From: an uncultured Clostridia bacterium
GTDB lineage: Bacteria > Bacillota > Clostridia > TANB77 > CAG-465
NCBI GenBank assembly: GCA_944387375.1
Contig: CALXEQ010000004.1
Location: 119,695 to 183,694, forward strand
Length of the DNA: 64,000 bases
Direction: 5' to 3'
The notes under the pieces are model-generated. The model did not search any database. It was not told where the DNA came from and saw only the letters and a program-made list of their open reading frames with translations. The first letter of the stretch is position 1. The number at the start of each line of letters is the position of its first letter. The position numbers and the translations under genes are program-made. Below, piece after piece: positions 14,385 to 23,266 of this stretch.

Positions 14385-16277
14385 TTATTGCTTTTTATTA
14401 TTTTTCTGTTCTTTTTTGCTTTTTTGCTCTTTTTCTTTATCCTTTTGAAGCTCAGCAAATCTTTTTATTTTCATAGTTGTAGTTTTTTCAAACTCATCTT
14501 TTTTAATTTCAAGATGTTTTATAGCTTTATATGAAGTTAAAGTTTTATTTACCTTCTTAATTTCCTCCCAAATTAAGTTGTATATTTCTTCATCTGTCAT
14601 GTTTTCTTTTACATTTTCACTTATATATTCATAATTTGGTATTACTTTAACAGATACTGTTAAATCATCTTTTTCACCTTTTCCATAGACCATACATTCA
14701 GATATATATGGTATTTTAGACAATATAAGTTCTATTTCTTCAGGATAAATATTTTTACCATTAGCAGTAACTATAACATTTTTAGAACGTCCTGTTATAT
14801 ATAAAAATCCATCTTTATCTAAATATCCTACATCTCCACTATTAAACCATCCATCTTCACTAATAGCCTTTTTAGTTTCTTCTTCCATCTCATAATAGCC
14901 TAGCATTAAAGTTGTACTTTTTATTAATACTTCTCCTTCGCCATTTTCATCTGGATCTTTTATTTTAAGCTCTGCACACTTTACTGCTTTACCAACAGAG
15001 CCAATATGAGTATCATATTCTGGTGTAAGAGCTGCAATAGGAGCAGTTTCTGTTAAACCATAGCCTTGTAAAAACTCTATTCCAATATCTTCTACCCACT
15101 TACCAATCTTCTTATCTATAGGTGCTGCTGCAGATACAATGATTCTTATATTTCCACCAAGGTTATCATAAATTTCTGCAAAGACTTTTCTTTTTATATC
15201 AATTCCTACAACTTTTAAAGCATTAGTAACATGTATCATTGAATTAACTAAAGTTTCTTTTCCACTCTTTTTGATATTTTGATTAATTTTTTTATATAAA
15301 CTTTCTATTAAAAGAGGTACTGCAATCATAGCAGTAGGTTTTGTTTCTTTTAAATTTGGAACTATATATTTTAGTCCCTCACATACAGCAACAGATGCTC
15401 CACAAGCAAAAGGAAATAAAAATCCTATTGTTGATTCATATGTGTGATGAAGTGGTAATACAGAAAATAACCTATCTTTTGGAGTAATATATACATATGA
15501 TCCTGCAGCATAGATATTTTCTGTTAAATTTCTATTGCAAAGCATTACACCTTTAGATGCTGACGTAGTTCCAGATGTAAATATTAAAACTTTAAATTCA
15601 TTTTTATCTATTTTTGTATCAAGTAAACAATTATTTCCATTTTCATATAATTTATTTCCGATCTTTTTTACTTGTTCAAATCCTACATCTTTTCCATCTA
15701 GTTCTTTATCTGAATACATTTCAATAAAATATTCTACATCTTTTAAATTATTTCTTACTTTATCTATTAAATCCTTTTTTCTATGTGAATATATAATAGC
15801 AGAAGCTTTTGATCTTTTTACTAAATTCTCAAATTCATTTTCTGGTAGCTCTTTATCCATAGGCACAGCAATTCCAACACCACAAAGTAGTGCCATATAT
15901 GATACATACCACTCATATGTAGTTTCACTTATTATTACTACTCTTTTATCTTTAAGCCCAAGATATTCAATTAAACCTGTTCCAAGACCAAGTACATCTT
16001 CTCTATATTTACCATATGTAATTTCTTCAAATTTTCCTTTATGATCAAATTTTTCAGTTATTAATACATTATCTTTATATTTTACAGTCACATCTTCAAA
16101 TACTTCTTGCATAGTTTCATATCTTTTAGGTTCTGGTATTGGATCGCCAGGCTTATATTCTTTAGTTTTTCCTTTATTTTTTACTTCATTTGTTAAATCA
16201 TCTATTTTTTCTATATTATTCATTTTAAATTTTGGAAATTTAAAATCTGGTACTTTAAAATCTCTTAAACTTCTCAT
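14385..16277 (-). CDS. Long-chain acyl-CoA synthetase / AMP-dependent ligase
   Basis: 630 aa ANL-superfamily enzyme that activates a carboxylic acid as acyl-AMP and passes it to CoA. It has the P-loop-like A3 motif LIFTSGTTSASKGVMLCNRNL, the A5 motif GYGLTETAP, A7 WFNSGDVGYLDKDGFLYITGR, and the C-terminal lid with ANGKNIYPEEIE. The N-terminus adds about 60 basic residues (DFKVPDFKFPKFK) before the catalytic part, as in FadD15-like proteins; the C-terminus is very Lys/Glu-rich. It probably feeds fatty acids into lipids. It has its own promoter (TTGACA, 18 nt, TATAAT at 16309-16338) and terminator. Confidence 0.88.
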   Translation of the reverse strand: MRSLRDFKVPDFKFPKFKMNNIEKIDDLTNEVKNKGKTKEYKPGDPIPEPKRYETMQEVFEDVTVKYKDNVLITEKFDHKGKFEEITYGKYREDVLGLGTGLIEYLGLKDKRVVIISETTYEWYVSYMALLCGVGIAVPMDKELPENEFENLVKRSKASAIIYSHRKKDLIDKVRNNLKDVEYFIEMYSDKELDGKDVGFEQVKKIGNKLYENGNNCLLDTKIDKNEFKVLIFTSGTTSASKGVMLCNRNLTENIYAAGSYVYITPKDRLFSVLPLHHTYESTIGFLFPFACGASVAVCEGLKYIVPNLKETKPTAMIAVPLLIESLYKKINQNIKKSGKETLVNSMIHVTNALKVVGIDIKRKVFAEIYDNLGGNIRIIVSAAAPIDKKIGKWVEDIGIEFLQGYGLTETAPIAALTPEYDTHIGSVGKAVKCAELKIKDPDENGEGEVLIKSTTLMLGYYEMEEETKKAISEDGWFNSGDVGYLDKDGFLYITGRSKNVIVTANGKNIYPEEIELILSKIPYISECMVYGKGEKDDLTVSVKVIPNYEYISENVKENMTDEEIYNLIWEEIKKVNKTLTSYKAIKHLEIKKDEFEKTTTMKIKRFAELQKDKEKEQKSKKEQKNNKKQ

Positions 16278-16308
16278 TTTATATTCCCCTCTCCACTATA
16301 CATAATGT

Positions 16309-16338
16309 ATTATACTCTTTTAAGTGGTATTTTGTCAA
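16309..16338 (-). promoter_or_regulatory. Promoter of the acyl-CoA synthetase gene
   Basis: Minus-strand -35 TTGACA (16333-16338), 18-nt spacer, -10 TATAAT (16309-16314), 32 bp before the ATG. Confidence 0.75.
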
Positions 16339-16442
16339 TCGAATCGTTGGTCAGTTATATTATAGCAAAACTAGTTTTCAATGCTTTTTTACAAACTAAA
16401 ACATATTTTTTGTAAACTTAGCAACTATTTTTAATTTATATA

Positions 16443-16494
16443 TTGACAAACCAAAAAAATAGTTATATAATAGTGTACTCGCAAATGATTTGCG
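16443..16494 (+). promoter_or_regulatory. Consensus promoter with Fur-family-type operator
   Basis: -35 TTGACA (16443-16448), 17-nt spacer, -10 TATAAT (16466-16471): a perfect sigma-A promoter. CGCAAAT-G-ATTTGCG (16480-16494) is a perfect 7-1-7 inverted repeat, the geometry of Fur/Zur/PerR boxes, exactly at the expected start of transcription. The downstream operon encodes a Fur-family regulator, so autorepression is likely. Confidence 0.82.
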
Positions 16495-16513
16495 TATTTT
16501 TTAGGAGGGTGAA

Positions 16514-17374
16514 ATGATAGATATAATAGTCGAGACACTCATTGACTCAATAAAAGTTCTACCTTTTCTATTTTTATCTTATTTAATAATAGAATTTATT
16601 GAGCATAAGTCATCTCAAAAATTACAAAAATCACTTTCTGCCTCTGGCAAATATAGTAAAGTAGTTGGCGCTGCACTTGGTATTATTCCACAATGTGGAT
16701 TTAGTGCAATAGCAGCAAACCTCTTTTCTAATAGAGTTATTACTATGGGAACTTTAATTGCTGTATTTTTAGCAACATCAGACGAAGCTATTCCTATAAT
16801 GTTAACCTATCCAGAAAGAAGTAAAGATTTAATTATAATACTAGTAATTAAATTTATTATTGCTATACTATTTAGTACTATTATAGATACAATATTTAAA
16901 AATAAAAATAAAACAAATGATACTACAAAAGAAATGCATGAGCATATTCATGATACATGTAAAAATTGTGATTGTGAACATGGAATACTAAAATCTAGTA
17001 TATATCATACTCTAAATATATTCTTATTTTTAATTATTATATCTTTTGTAATAAATATAATAATTCATTATATTGGAATGGATACATTTGAAAAATTTAT
17101 CCTTTCAGGATCAATATTTCAACCATTTATTGCAAGTATAATAGGACTCATACCAAATTGTGCCTCATCAGTGCTACTTACAAAGCTATTTATAGATGGT
17201 AGTATTAGTCTAGGTTCAATAATTGCTGGACTTTCTACTGGTGCTGGAGTTGGAAGTATAATACTATTTAAAACAAATAAAAATGTAAAAGAAAATTTTA
17301 AAATACTTGGACTTGTATATATAATAGGTGTATTTTGTGGAATAATTATAGATTTAATAATAAAAATATTATAA
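16514..17374 (+). CDS. Putative metal exporter of the ArsP_2 / putative manganese transporter family
   Basis: 286 aa, AGGAGGG site before the ATG. Polytopic, with about eight to ten hydrophobic segments in two repeats, each containing a conserved turn (IIPQCGFSAIAA near residue 55; LIPNCASSVLL near 214). These P-x-C signatures resemble the ArsP_2 permease group, members of which are now annotated as manganese or other metal exporters. The cytoplasmic loop between repeats is rich in metal ligands (MHEHIHDTCKNCDCEH). It is coupled to a Fur-family regulator gene 3 bp downstream and driven by a promoter with a Fur-like operator, which fits metal-responsive control. The metal is unknown. Confidence 0.75.
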   Translation: MIDIIVETLIDSIKVLPFLFLSYLIIEFIEHKSSQKLQKSLSASGKYSKVVGAALGIIPQCGFSAIAANLFSNRVITMGTLIAVFLATSDEAIPIMLTYPERSKDLIIILVIKFIIAILFSTIIDTIFKNKNKTNDTTKEMHEHIHDTCKNCDCEHGILKSSIYHTLNIFLFLIIISFVINIIIHYIGMDTFEKFILSGSIFQPFIASIIGLIPNCASSVLLTKLFIDGSISLGSIIAGLSTGAGVGSIILFKTNKNVKENFKILGLVYIIGVFCGIIIDLIIKIL

Positions 17375-17377
17375 TAC

Positions 17378-17749
17378 ATGAAAAAAGATTATATATTTGA
17401 TGTAATAAAAAATTCGCCAAATTCATTAACTGCCGAGGAAATCTATAATAATGTTTCACAAAATATAAATATTAATCTTTCAACAGTATATAGAACACTA
17501 AATAATCTTGTAGATAAAGATTTAGTCACAAAAATTGTAAGACAAGATAAGATAAGCTATTATGAGCTTGCAGACAATGAGCACAAGCACTATCTTATCT
17601 GTGATAAATGTAATCAAGCTTATCCTACAGATATGTGTGACATAGAAAAAATTGAAAGAAAAATAAAAAGAGAAACTGGATTTAATATAACAAGTCATAC
17701 ATTAGAATTTCACGGCATATGTCCTGAATGTTCAAAGAATGCTAAATAA
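17378..17749 (+). CDS. Fur-family metalloregulator
   Basis: 123 aa. Winged-helix DNA-binding domain (SLTAEEIYNNV...INLSTVYRTLNNLVDKDLV), then the Fur hinge and dimerisation domain with HKHYLICDKC and the C-terminal CPEC (structural zinc CxxC pair). It is short at the N-terminus compared with Fur (about 140 aa). The start follows the exporter stop by 3 bp with no strong ribosome site, so translation is probably coupled. It most likely represses its own operon through the 7-1-7 palindrome at 16480-16494; the co-factor metal cannot be decided between Zn, Mn and Fe. Confidence 0.9.
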   Translation: MKKDYIFDVIKNSPNSLTAEEIYNNVSQNININLSTVYRTLNNLVDKDLVTKIVRQDKISYYELADNEHKHYLICDKCNQAYPTDMCDIEKIERKIKRETGFNITSHTLEFHGICPECSKNAK

Positions 17750-17766
17750 AGCATTCTTTTTTTATA
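17734..17766 (+). terminator. Terminator of the exporter/Fur operon
   Basis: AAAGAATGC (17734-17742) pairs with GCATTCTTT (17751-17759), followed by a T-run. It overlaps the fur-like stop codon. Confidence 0.8.
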
Positions 17767-17806
17767 CTATTTTTGATATAATATAAAAAAATAAGGAGAA
17801 TTTAAA

Positions 17807-18550
17807 ATGACAAAAGAACAAAAACTAGAAAAGATAGAAAAATTATATAATGCATATAAAGAAGGTAAACTTGGTGGCGAAATTATGCCAGAAGATGAAA
17901 ATCCAAATTTAGAAAAATCTTCAAAAGAAAATTTCAATTATTTTACTCTTCCAATGGCATTAAACTATCAAAGGAATTCATATAAATTATGGGAAAGTGC
18001 CAAAAAAACATATATAGATCCAGAAACTAAATTTATATTTAATACTAAAGATGTAATTAACTCTTCTTTTGAAGATGTACAAAGAGCATTAATCAAATAT
18101 AGACTTGCTCTTCAAAAGGATAAGCAAACTCAAATATGGATAAGACTTTGCTATACAATTGAAAACATTTTAAATGGTGATATTAGAAATCTTTTTAAAA
18201 TAAATAATTTTGATGTAAATAAAATTAGAAAATATATGCAAATCGATCATAAAAAAGATTTTCCATACTTATCTGGTAATAAGTTATGCAATTATTGGAT
18301 GTATGTTATATATCAATATACAAACATTAATTATATTAATCGTGAAGCTTTAACTATTGCACCAGATATCCATGTGCTTCGCTCAAGTGTAAAACTTGAA
18401 ATTATAACACAAAAAGAATTCGAATCATCTAATGCTCAAATTCTATGTATAAATAACTGGAATGAAATATTAAAAGGAACTAAATTTGCACCAATAGATA
18501 TACATACGCCTCTATGGCTTTGGGGACGCTCTGGATTTAAAGAAATATAA
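17807..18550 (+). CDS. HhH-GPD-like protein, possible DNA glycosylase
   Basis: 247 aa, AAGGAG site. The pattern FPYLSGNKLCNYWMYVI followed 30 residues later by APDIHVLRSSVKL matches the helix-hairpin-helix plus catalytic Asp of HhH-GPD DNA glycosylases (L-P/S-G-x-K-x-A...V-D-x-H-V). The Lys in SGNK and the Asp of PDIHV would be the catalytic pair of a bifunctional OGG-type enzyme. The N-terminal helical region and the C-terminal TKFAPIDIHTPLWLWGRSGF are distinctive. The rest does not match MutY, Nth or AlkA as I know them, so this is a remote-similarity call. Confidence 0.45.
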   Translation: MTKEQKLEKIEKLYNAYKEGKLGGEIMPEDENPNLEKSSKENFNYFTLPMALNYQRNSYKLWESAKKTYIDPETKFIFNTKDVINSSFEDVQRALIKYRLALQKDKQTQIWIRLCYTIENILNGDIRNLFKINNFDVNKIRKYMQIDHKKDFPYLSGNKLCNYWMYVIYQYTNINYINREALTIAPDIHVLRSSVKLEIITQKEFESSNAQILCINNWNEILKGTKFAPIDIHTPLWLWGRSGFKEI

Positions 18551-18580
18551 TATTAAAAACACATACTTATATATCTCAAT

Positions 18581-18622
18581 AAAAAAGATAAGAAAACCTT
18601 AATAATTTTTCTTATCTTTTTT
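18581..18622. terminator. Bidirectional terminator between convergent genes
   Basis: A perfect 16-bp stem (18581-18596 with 18607-18622) with A/T runs on both sides, serving the rightward gene at 17807 and the leftward gene at 18649. Confidence 0.88.
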
Positions 18623-18648
18623 CCACTTATTTTAGCTTATTATAATTT

Positions 18649-19455
18649 TTAATTGTTAATAGTAATTTTTCTATCTTGTTTATTACATTTTAATTTTATA
18701 ACTCTATCTAATAAAAAGAATAAAACGCAAATTATAGAAACTACTACAATACCAATAATTAAAGCATCTATATTTATATCTTGTAACCATCCTCCTGACA
18801 TTTTTTGGTCAATTAAATTAGATAGCATTTTAATACATACAAGTATAACTAACATAAATAATAAAACTAATAAATTAATAATTTTAAATGACTTTATTAC
18901 TTTTATTTCTTCTATAAAGCATAAAATTACTGCATTAATAAAAAATAAAATAAAAATAACCAACCTAAAATAAAAATTAGTACCATAATTAAATAGTTGT
19001 AAAACAATTAAATATTTATCTGAAAAGCTAGATAAAAGACTACCTTGCAAATTTTCTTGTATACTAACAATTTTTTCTACCACATATGTTTTAATTTCTT
19101 GTATCTTTTCGTCTGAAAAATAATTATACATATTTTGTGATATCAAATTATCTACTTCATTTTTAATATCCAAATTAATATTTTTATTATATATAACGTT
19201 TTCTGTTACAGTATATATGAACTTAGAAGTAATTTCTTTTATTAGCTTATTATTTACAATATCATAATCTATTTTCTTTATCTCATTTATATCAATATCA
19301 TGAATTATCTCATCTAATACATATCCAGATATTTTTTTAGAAAGTATCTCTTGTGAAAATGTATCTACAACAATTCTCTTACCTACAAAACTCATAATTA
19401 ATGTTATTAAGAATAAAAACAAAAATATTTTCAATGTTATTTTTATATATTTCAT
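18649..19455 (-). CDS. Hypothetical membrane protein with four transmembrane segments
   Basis: 268 aa, GGAGG site. One N-terminal transmembrane helix (about 6-25), a helical extracytoplasmic stretch (about 30-160) rich in Asn/Ile/Lys, then three close helices (about 166-185, 192-212 and 231-255) and a short basic C-terminus (KLKCNKQDRKITINN). No recognised family motif. It is single-gene, between the glycosylase-like gene and tRNA-Met. Confidence 0.6.
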   Translation of the reverse strand: MKYIKITLKIFLFLFLITLIMSFVGKRIVVDTFSQEILSKKISGYVLDEIIHDIDINEIKKIDYDIVNNKLIKEITSKFIYTVTENVIYNKNINLDIKNEVDNLISQNMYNYFSDEKIQEIKTYVVEKIVSIQENLQGSLLSSFSDKYLIVLQLFNYGTNFYFRLVIFILFFINAVILCFIEEIKVIKSFKIINLLVLLFMLVILVCIKMLSNLIDQKMSGGWLQDINIDALIIGIVVVSIICVLFFLLDRVIKLKCNKQDRKITINN

Positions 19456-19492
19456 TTTTTACCTCCATAATAACTTATTAACATTTATGTAT

Positions 19493-19523
19493 AAATAAAA
19501 AAAAACTAGACGCCAGTCTAGTT
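19493..19523 (-). terminator. Terminator of tRNA-Met
   Basis: AACTAGAC (19504-19511) pairs with GTCTAGTT (19516-19523) around a GCCA tetraloop, followed on the minus strand by a long T-run; 5 nt after the CCA end. Confidence 0.85.
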
Positions 19524-19527
19524 AAAT

Positions 19528-19604
19528 TGGTAGCGGCAACGGGAGTCGAACCTGTGACCTTTCGGGTATGAACCGAACGCTCTAGCCAACTAAGCTATGC
19601 CGCC
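19528..19604 (-). tRNA. tRNA-Met (CAT), elongator type
   Basis: 77 nt with encoded CCA. Acceptor GGCGGCA pairs with TGCCGCT (one G-U), D-arm TAGTTGG, anticodon loop TTCATAC, T-loop GTTCGACTC. The anticodon stem (TTCGG/CCGAA) lacks the three G-C pairs of initiator tRNA, so it is the elongator. It has its own promoter and terminator. Confidence 0.95.
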
Positions 19605-19649
19605 ATTTGTAACATTGAAACCATATTTTAGTTTCAAGCTACGTGTATT

Positions 19650-19678
19650 ATTATACACTAATAAGCGATAGTTGTCAA
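19650..19678 (-). promoter_or_regulatory. Promoter of tRNA-Met
   Basis: Minus-strand -35 TTGACA (19673-19678), 17-nt spacer, -10 TATAAT (19650-19655): a perfect match, 46 bp before the tRNA 5' end. Confidence 0.88.
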
Positions 19679-19688
19679 CATTAAACTT

Positions 19689-20192
19689 TTATTTTTTATC
19701 AAAATATGGACTCACCTCTAGTAAATTTTTATAATTTAATTGTCTTTCTGCCTCATATGCAACTATTGCTACAGCATTGGATAAATTCAATGATCTTATT
19801 ATATCTCTCATTGGAATTCTTGCTGCATTTTCAAAATTTTCAAGTATATAATCTTCTGGTAGTCCTCTTGTCTCTGGCCCAAATACTAAATATGAATCAT
19901 CCTCATATTTTATATCTGTATAACATTTTTTAGATTTTGTAGACAATAGATATATTTTCTTCCCTTTAGTTTTTTGTTTAAATTCCTCTAAGTTTTCATA
20001 CTCTATTATCTCTACTTTATCCCAATAATCAAGTCCTGCTCTTTTCATATGTTTTTTTACAGCAGCATCAGATGTATCAAATCCATATGGTTTTACCATA
20101 TGAAGTTTTGCACCTATTGCAGCACAAGTTCTTGCAATATTACCAGCATTTACAGCTATTTCCGGTTCAACTAATACTATATTTAATGACAT
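19689..20192 (-). CDS. trmL: tRNA (cytidine(34)-2'-O)-methyltransferase
   Basis: 167 aa SPOUT enzyme that methylates the 2'-OH of the wobble nucleotide in tRNA-Leu isoacceptors using SAM. It shows the TrmL signature order: NIVLVEPEIAVNAGNIARTCAA at the N-terminus, then LVFGPETRGLPEDYI and IPMRDIIRSLNLSNAVAIVAYE, the trefoil-knot SAM site. The length is typical of this minimal SPOUT family. It follows the dCMP deaminase gene by 3 bp and shares its transcript. Confidence 0.92.
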   Translation of the reverse strand: MSLNIVLVEPEIAVNAGNIARTCAAIGAKLHMVKPYGFDTSDAAVKKHMKRAGLDYWDKVEIIEYENLEEFKQKTKGKKIYLLSTKSKKCYTDIKYEDDSYLVFGPETRGLPEDYILENFENAARIPMRDIIRSLNLSNAVAIVAYEAERQLNYKNLLEVSPYFDKK

Positions 20193-20195
20193 TTT

Positions 20196-20708
20196 TTATT
20201 CCTCCATAATTTTTTTAACTTTTTCTTCTAATACCTCGTCATAATCTATCCAATCTTGGACATCGATAATCCTATACCCCAAAGGCTCGTTTTTATCTTT
20301 TACAATTACTTTATCTATTCCAGCATTTATAACTACTCTTTTGCACATACTACAAGAGTCTATATGATCTACTAATTCGCCTGTTTTTGCATCTCTTCCA
20401 ACCATATACATTGTAGCATTTAAAGTGTCTTTTCTTGCTGCAGAAATTATAGCATTTTGCTCTGCATGAACAGATCTACATAGCTCATACTTTTCTCCAC
20501 TCTTTATTTTTAATTTTTCTCTTGCACAATACCCTAAATTTATACAATTTTTTCTTCCTCTAGGTGCACCAGTATATCCAGTAGATATAATTTCATCGTT
20601 TTTTACAATTACAGCACCATAATTTCTTCTAAGACATGTACCTCTTTTAAGCACAGTATCTGCTATTTCTAAATAATAATTTATTTTATCTATTCTTTTA
20701 TATCCCAT
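20196..20708 (-). CDS. dCMP deaminase (ComEB-like)
   Basis: 170 aa from the ATG at 20708 (AAGGTG site; a GTG four codons upstream lies within it). Deaminates dCMP to dUMP for dTMP synthesis. Zn-dependent cytidine-deaminase fold: CHA motif VHAEQNAI with catalytic Glu, and CSMCKRVVINAG supplying two zinc cysteines; GYTGAPRGRKNC is the substrate-side signature. Extra Cys residues near the N-terminus (CLRRNYGAVIV) fit the ComEB/DCTD group. In operon with trmL. Confidence 0.88.
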   Translation of the reverse strand: MGYKRIDKINYYLEIADTVLKRGTCLRRNYGAVIVKNDEIISTGYTGAPRGRKNCINLGYCAREKLKIKSGEKYELCRSVHAEQNAIISAARKDTLNATMYMVGRDAKTGELVDHIDSCSMCKRVVINAGIDKVIVKDKNEPLGYRIIDVQDWIDYDEVLEEKVKKIMEE

Positions 20709-20769
20709 AAATCTTTTCACCTTTTAAAATTATATCATTTACAAAATACAAAGTCAATTTCTGCAAAAC

Positions 20770-20798
20770 TTGTTAATTATCAATTTAAATGATATAAT
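20770..20798 (+). promoter_or_regulatory. Promoter of the lipid kinase gene
   Basis: -35 TTGTTA (20770-20775), 17-nt spacer, -10 TATAAT (20793-20798), 20 bp before the ATG at 20819. Confidence 0.75.
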
Positions 20799-20818
20799 TT
20801 TTATGGAGTGGTTTTTTT

Positions 20819-21715
20819 ATGAAACATATTATTATGGTAAATCCTATTTCCGGAAAGAAAAAAGGATATAAACATGCACAAATTATACAAAGATTATTAA
20901 AAAAATATAATATTGACTCAGAGATTATTACATCTGAATACGCTGGTCAATTACGTGAAATTGCTTATGAGATTTCACATAAATATGATACAAGATTTTA
21001 TAGTGTAGGTGGAGATGGTACATTAAATGAAATAGTATCTGGTATTATTGGTACTAATTCAGATGTAGTAGTTCTCCCATGTGGAACTGGAAATGATTTT
21101 TCAAAACACGTTAATAAATATTTTTCTCTAAGAAAAATAATAAATCTCTCTATAAATAAAAAAAGTTCAAAATTTGATGTTATTAAGTTAAATGATAACA
21201 GATATTGTATTAACATACTAAATGCCGGATTTGACGCATTAGTAGCATATAATATAAAATATTTTAGATGGATTCCTTTTATATCTGGAAAAGCAGTATA
21301 TAATCTATCTATTATATTCACACTCTTTAATAATAGAAATTACAAGATTAGAATTAGAACAAATAATTTTGCAGAAAAATCAAAATATACTCTAATTGCA
21401 ATATCTAATGGAAAATATTATGGCGGAGGCATTGTTCCATCTTCTAAAGCTTGTGCAGATGATGGGAAACTTAGCATATGTAAAATTTATTCGACAAGTA
21501 TACTCAAAAAAATTAGATTTCTACCACAATATAAAAGAGGTGAACATGAAGATTTAGAGCCTGTTTATATAAATGATGACATTACTTATGTATCTTTAGT
21601 ATCTAATCATAAATTTCCATTAAGTATTGATGGTGAAGTTACTCTTACTAAAAGAATAAGAGGTAAAATATTAAAAAACGCAGTAAACATTGTAAAAATT
21701 GAAGATAAAAAATAG
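20819..21715 (+). CDS. Diacylglycerol kinase-family lipid kinase (DgkB/YegS type)
   Basis: 298 aa. Phosphorylates diacylglycerol or a related lipid at the inner membrane face. N-terminal ATP-binding DAGK catalytic domain: NPISGKKKGYKHA, VGGDGTLNEIVSGIIG, LPCGTGNDFSKH; the C-terminal YegS-like beta domain has GGGIVPSSKACADDGKLSICKI and DGE. Length fits the family (290-310 aa). It stands alone on the plus strand between converging minus-strand operons. Substrate inferred. Confidence 0.88.
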   Translation: MKHIIMVNPISGKKKGYKHAQIIQRLLKKYNIDSEIITSEYAGQLREIAYEISHKYDTRFYSVGGDGTLNEIVSGIIGTNSDVVVLPCGTGNDFSKHVNKYFSLRKIINLSINKKSSKFDVIKLNDNRYCINILNAGFDALVAYNIKYFRWIPFISGKAVYNLSIIFTLFNNRNYKIRIRTNNFAEKSKYTLIAISNGKYYGGGIVPSSKACADDGKLSICKIYSTSILKKIRFLPQYKRGEHEDLEPVYINDDITYVSLVSNHKFPLSIDGEVTLTKRIRGKILKNAVNIVKIEDKK

Positions 21716-21738
21716 CTCTTTTAAAGAGCCATTTTTTT
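21707..21738. terminator. Terminator between lipid kinase and lysS
   Basis: GCTCTT (21715-21720) pairs with AAGAGC (21724-21729), extended by flanking A/T after one mismatch; T-run follows on the plus strand. It can serve both converging genes. Confidence 0.7.
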
Positions 21739-23243
21739 TATTCTTTTATCTCATCATCATCAATTTCTACATCATCTCTTCTTTTTAATAGTGGATATAG
21801 TACTACATCTCTTATATTATAACTACTTGTTAAAAATTGTAAAAATCTATCTACTCCAAGTCCCCATCCTGATATAGGAGGCATACCATATTCCATTGCT
21901 TTAATATATTCATGATCAATACTCATTGCCTCTTCATCACCATTATCTTTTAACTTATTTTGCTCAATAAGTCTTCTTTCTTGCTCTTGTGAATCAACAA
22001 GCTCTGAATATCCATTTATTATTTCCTGTCCATTTACTATAAGCTGGAATCTATCTGTAATATCTGGGTTATCATCATTACTTCTTGCAAGAGGTGACAA
22101 ATCAATAGGATGTCCTGTTAAATAAGTAGGTTTAATTATATATGGTCTACTTACCTTCTTATATAATTGATCTATTAAATTTCCTCTTCCTAAACTTTCT
22201 ATATTTTCTACATCTAATTCAATTTTTTTAGCTCTTATTTCATCAAGTAAGCCTTCAGCAGTTGGAAAATTATTTATATATATTCCACAATCTTTAATTA
22301 ATAAATCTCTAAAAGATACCTCGTCCCATTCTGCTCCAAAATCTATATCTTTTCCACCTATATTTACTACTAAATTTCCATCGAATAATTTTCCTATGAT
22401 ATATATAATCATTTCTCTCATAAGTTTCATATTATCTTTATAATTATAATATGCACTATAACCTTCTACCATAGTAAAATCTTGTAAGTGATTTACACTA
22501 ATTCCTTCATTTCTAAAATCTCTTGCAACTTCAAAAACATTAGTAAATCCACCTACAACTAATTTTTTTAGTGTAAGTTCTGGAGATATTCTTAAATATA
22601 CATCTGCATCATATGTATTGTGATGTGTTATAAAAGGTCTAGCTGTTGCACCAGAAGCTGTATTTTGTAATACTGGTGTATCAACCTCAATAAATCCTTT
22701 AGACCACAAAAATTCTCTAAGTAATTTTATAAAATCAGATCTAAGTAAAAATCTTTTTTTAGTTTCTTCATTCATAATTAAATCAAGATGTCTTTCTCTA
22801 TATAACATTTCTTGATTTGAAATGCCATGAAATTTTTCTGGTAATGGTCTTAATGCTTTTCCTAAGAACTCATAACTTTTTACTTGAATAGATTTTTCAC
22901 CAGCTTGAGTTACAAAAGTCTCCCCTTCTACTCCTATAAAGTCACCAATATCTACTGTAGCATGTAGTAATTTATAGTTTTCTTCTCCAAGATCGTCTCT
23001 TTTAAATACTAATTGTATTTTTCCTTCAAGATCTCTTAAATCCATAAAACTAATTTTTCCCATTTTTCTTTTAGACATAACACGACCTGCTACTCTAACA
23101 TTTTTTACTCCTTCTTCTAATTTTCTTACATCTTTTAGAGAATGAGTAATTTCATATCTTTCTGGATGTACATTAACTCCTAAGTCCTTTAACTTTTGTT
23201 CTTTTTCTAAACGTACTCTCTTTAATTCACTAATATCTCCCAT
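21738..23243 (-). CDS. lysS: Lysyl-tRNA synthetase, class II
   Basis: 501 aa. Charges tRNA-Lys. OB-fold anticodon-binding domain (about 50-160: VRVAGRVMSKRKMGKISFMDLRD), then class II core: motif 1 KGFIEVDTPVLQ, motif 2 FEVARDFRNEGI, motif 3 GWGLGVDRFLQFLT. GEGE-like HGIS(N)QEMLYRERHLDL marks LysRS. It ends in an acidic tail (DDVEIDDDEIKE). Downstream of greA in the same direction (23 bp apart). No T-box seen upstream. Confidence 0.96.
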   Translation of the reverse strand: MGDISELKRVRLEKEQKLKDLGVNVHPERYEITHSLKDVRKLEEGVKNVRVAGRVMSKRKMGKISFMDLRDLEGKIQLVFKRDDLGEENYKLLHATVDIGDFIGVEGETFVTQAGEKSIQVKSYEFLGKALRPLPEKFHGISNQEMLYRERHLDLIMNEETKKRFLLRSDFIKLLREFLWSKGFIEVDTPVLQNTASGATARPFITHHNTYDADVYLRISPELTLKKLVVGGFTNVFEVARDFRNEGISVNHLQDFTMVEGYSAYYNYKDNMKLMREMIIYIIGKLFDGNLVVNIGGKDIDFGAEWDEVSFRDLLIKDCGIYINNFPTAEGLLDEIRAKKIELDVENIESLGRGNLIDQLYKKVSRPYIIKPTYLTGHPIDLSPLARSNDDNPDITDRFQLIVNGQEIINGYSELVDSQEQERRLIEQNKLKDNGDEEAMSIDHEYIKAMEYGMPPISGWGLGVDRFLQFLTSSYNIRDVVLYPLLKRRDDVEIDDDEIKE

Positions 23244-23266
23244 AACTGTTCACTCCTAAACTAATT

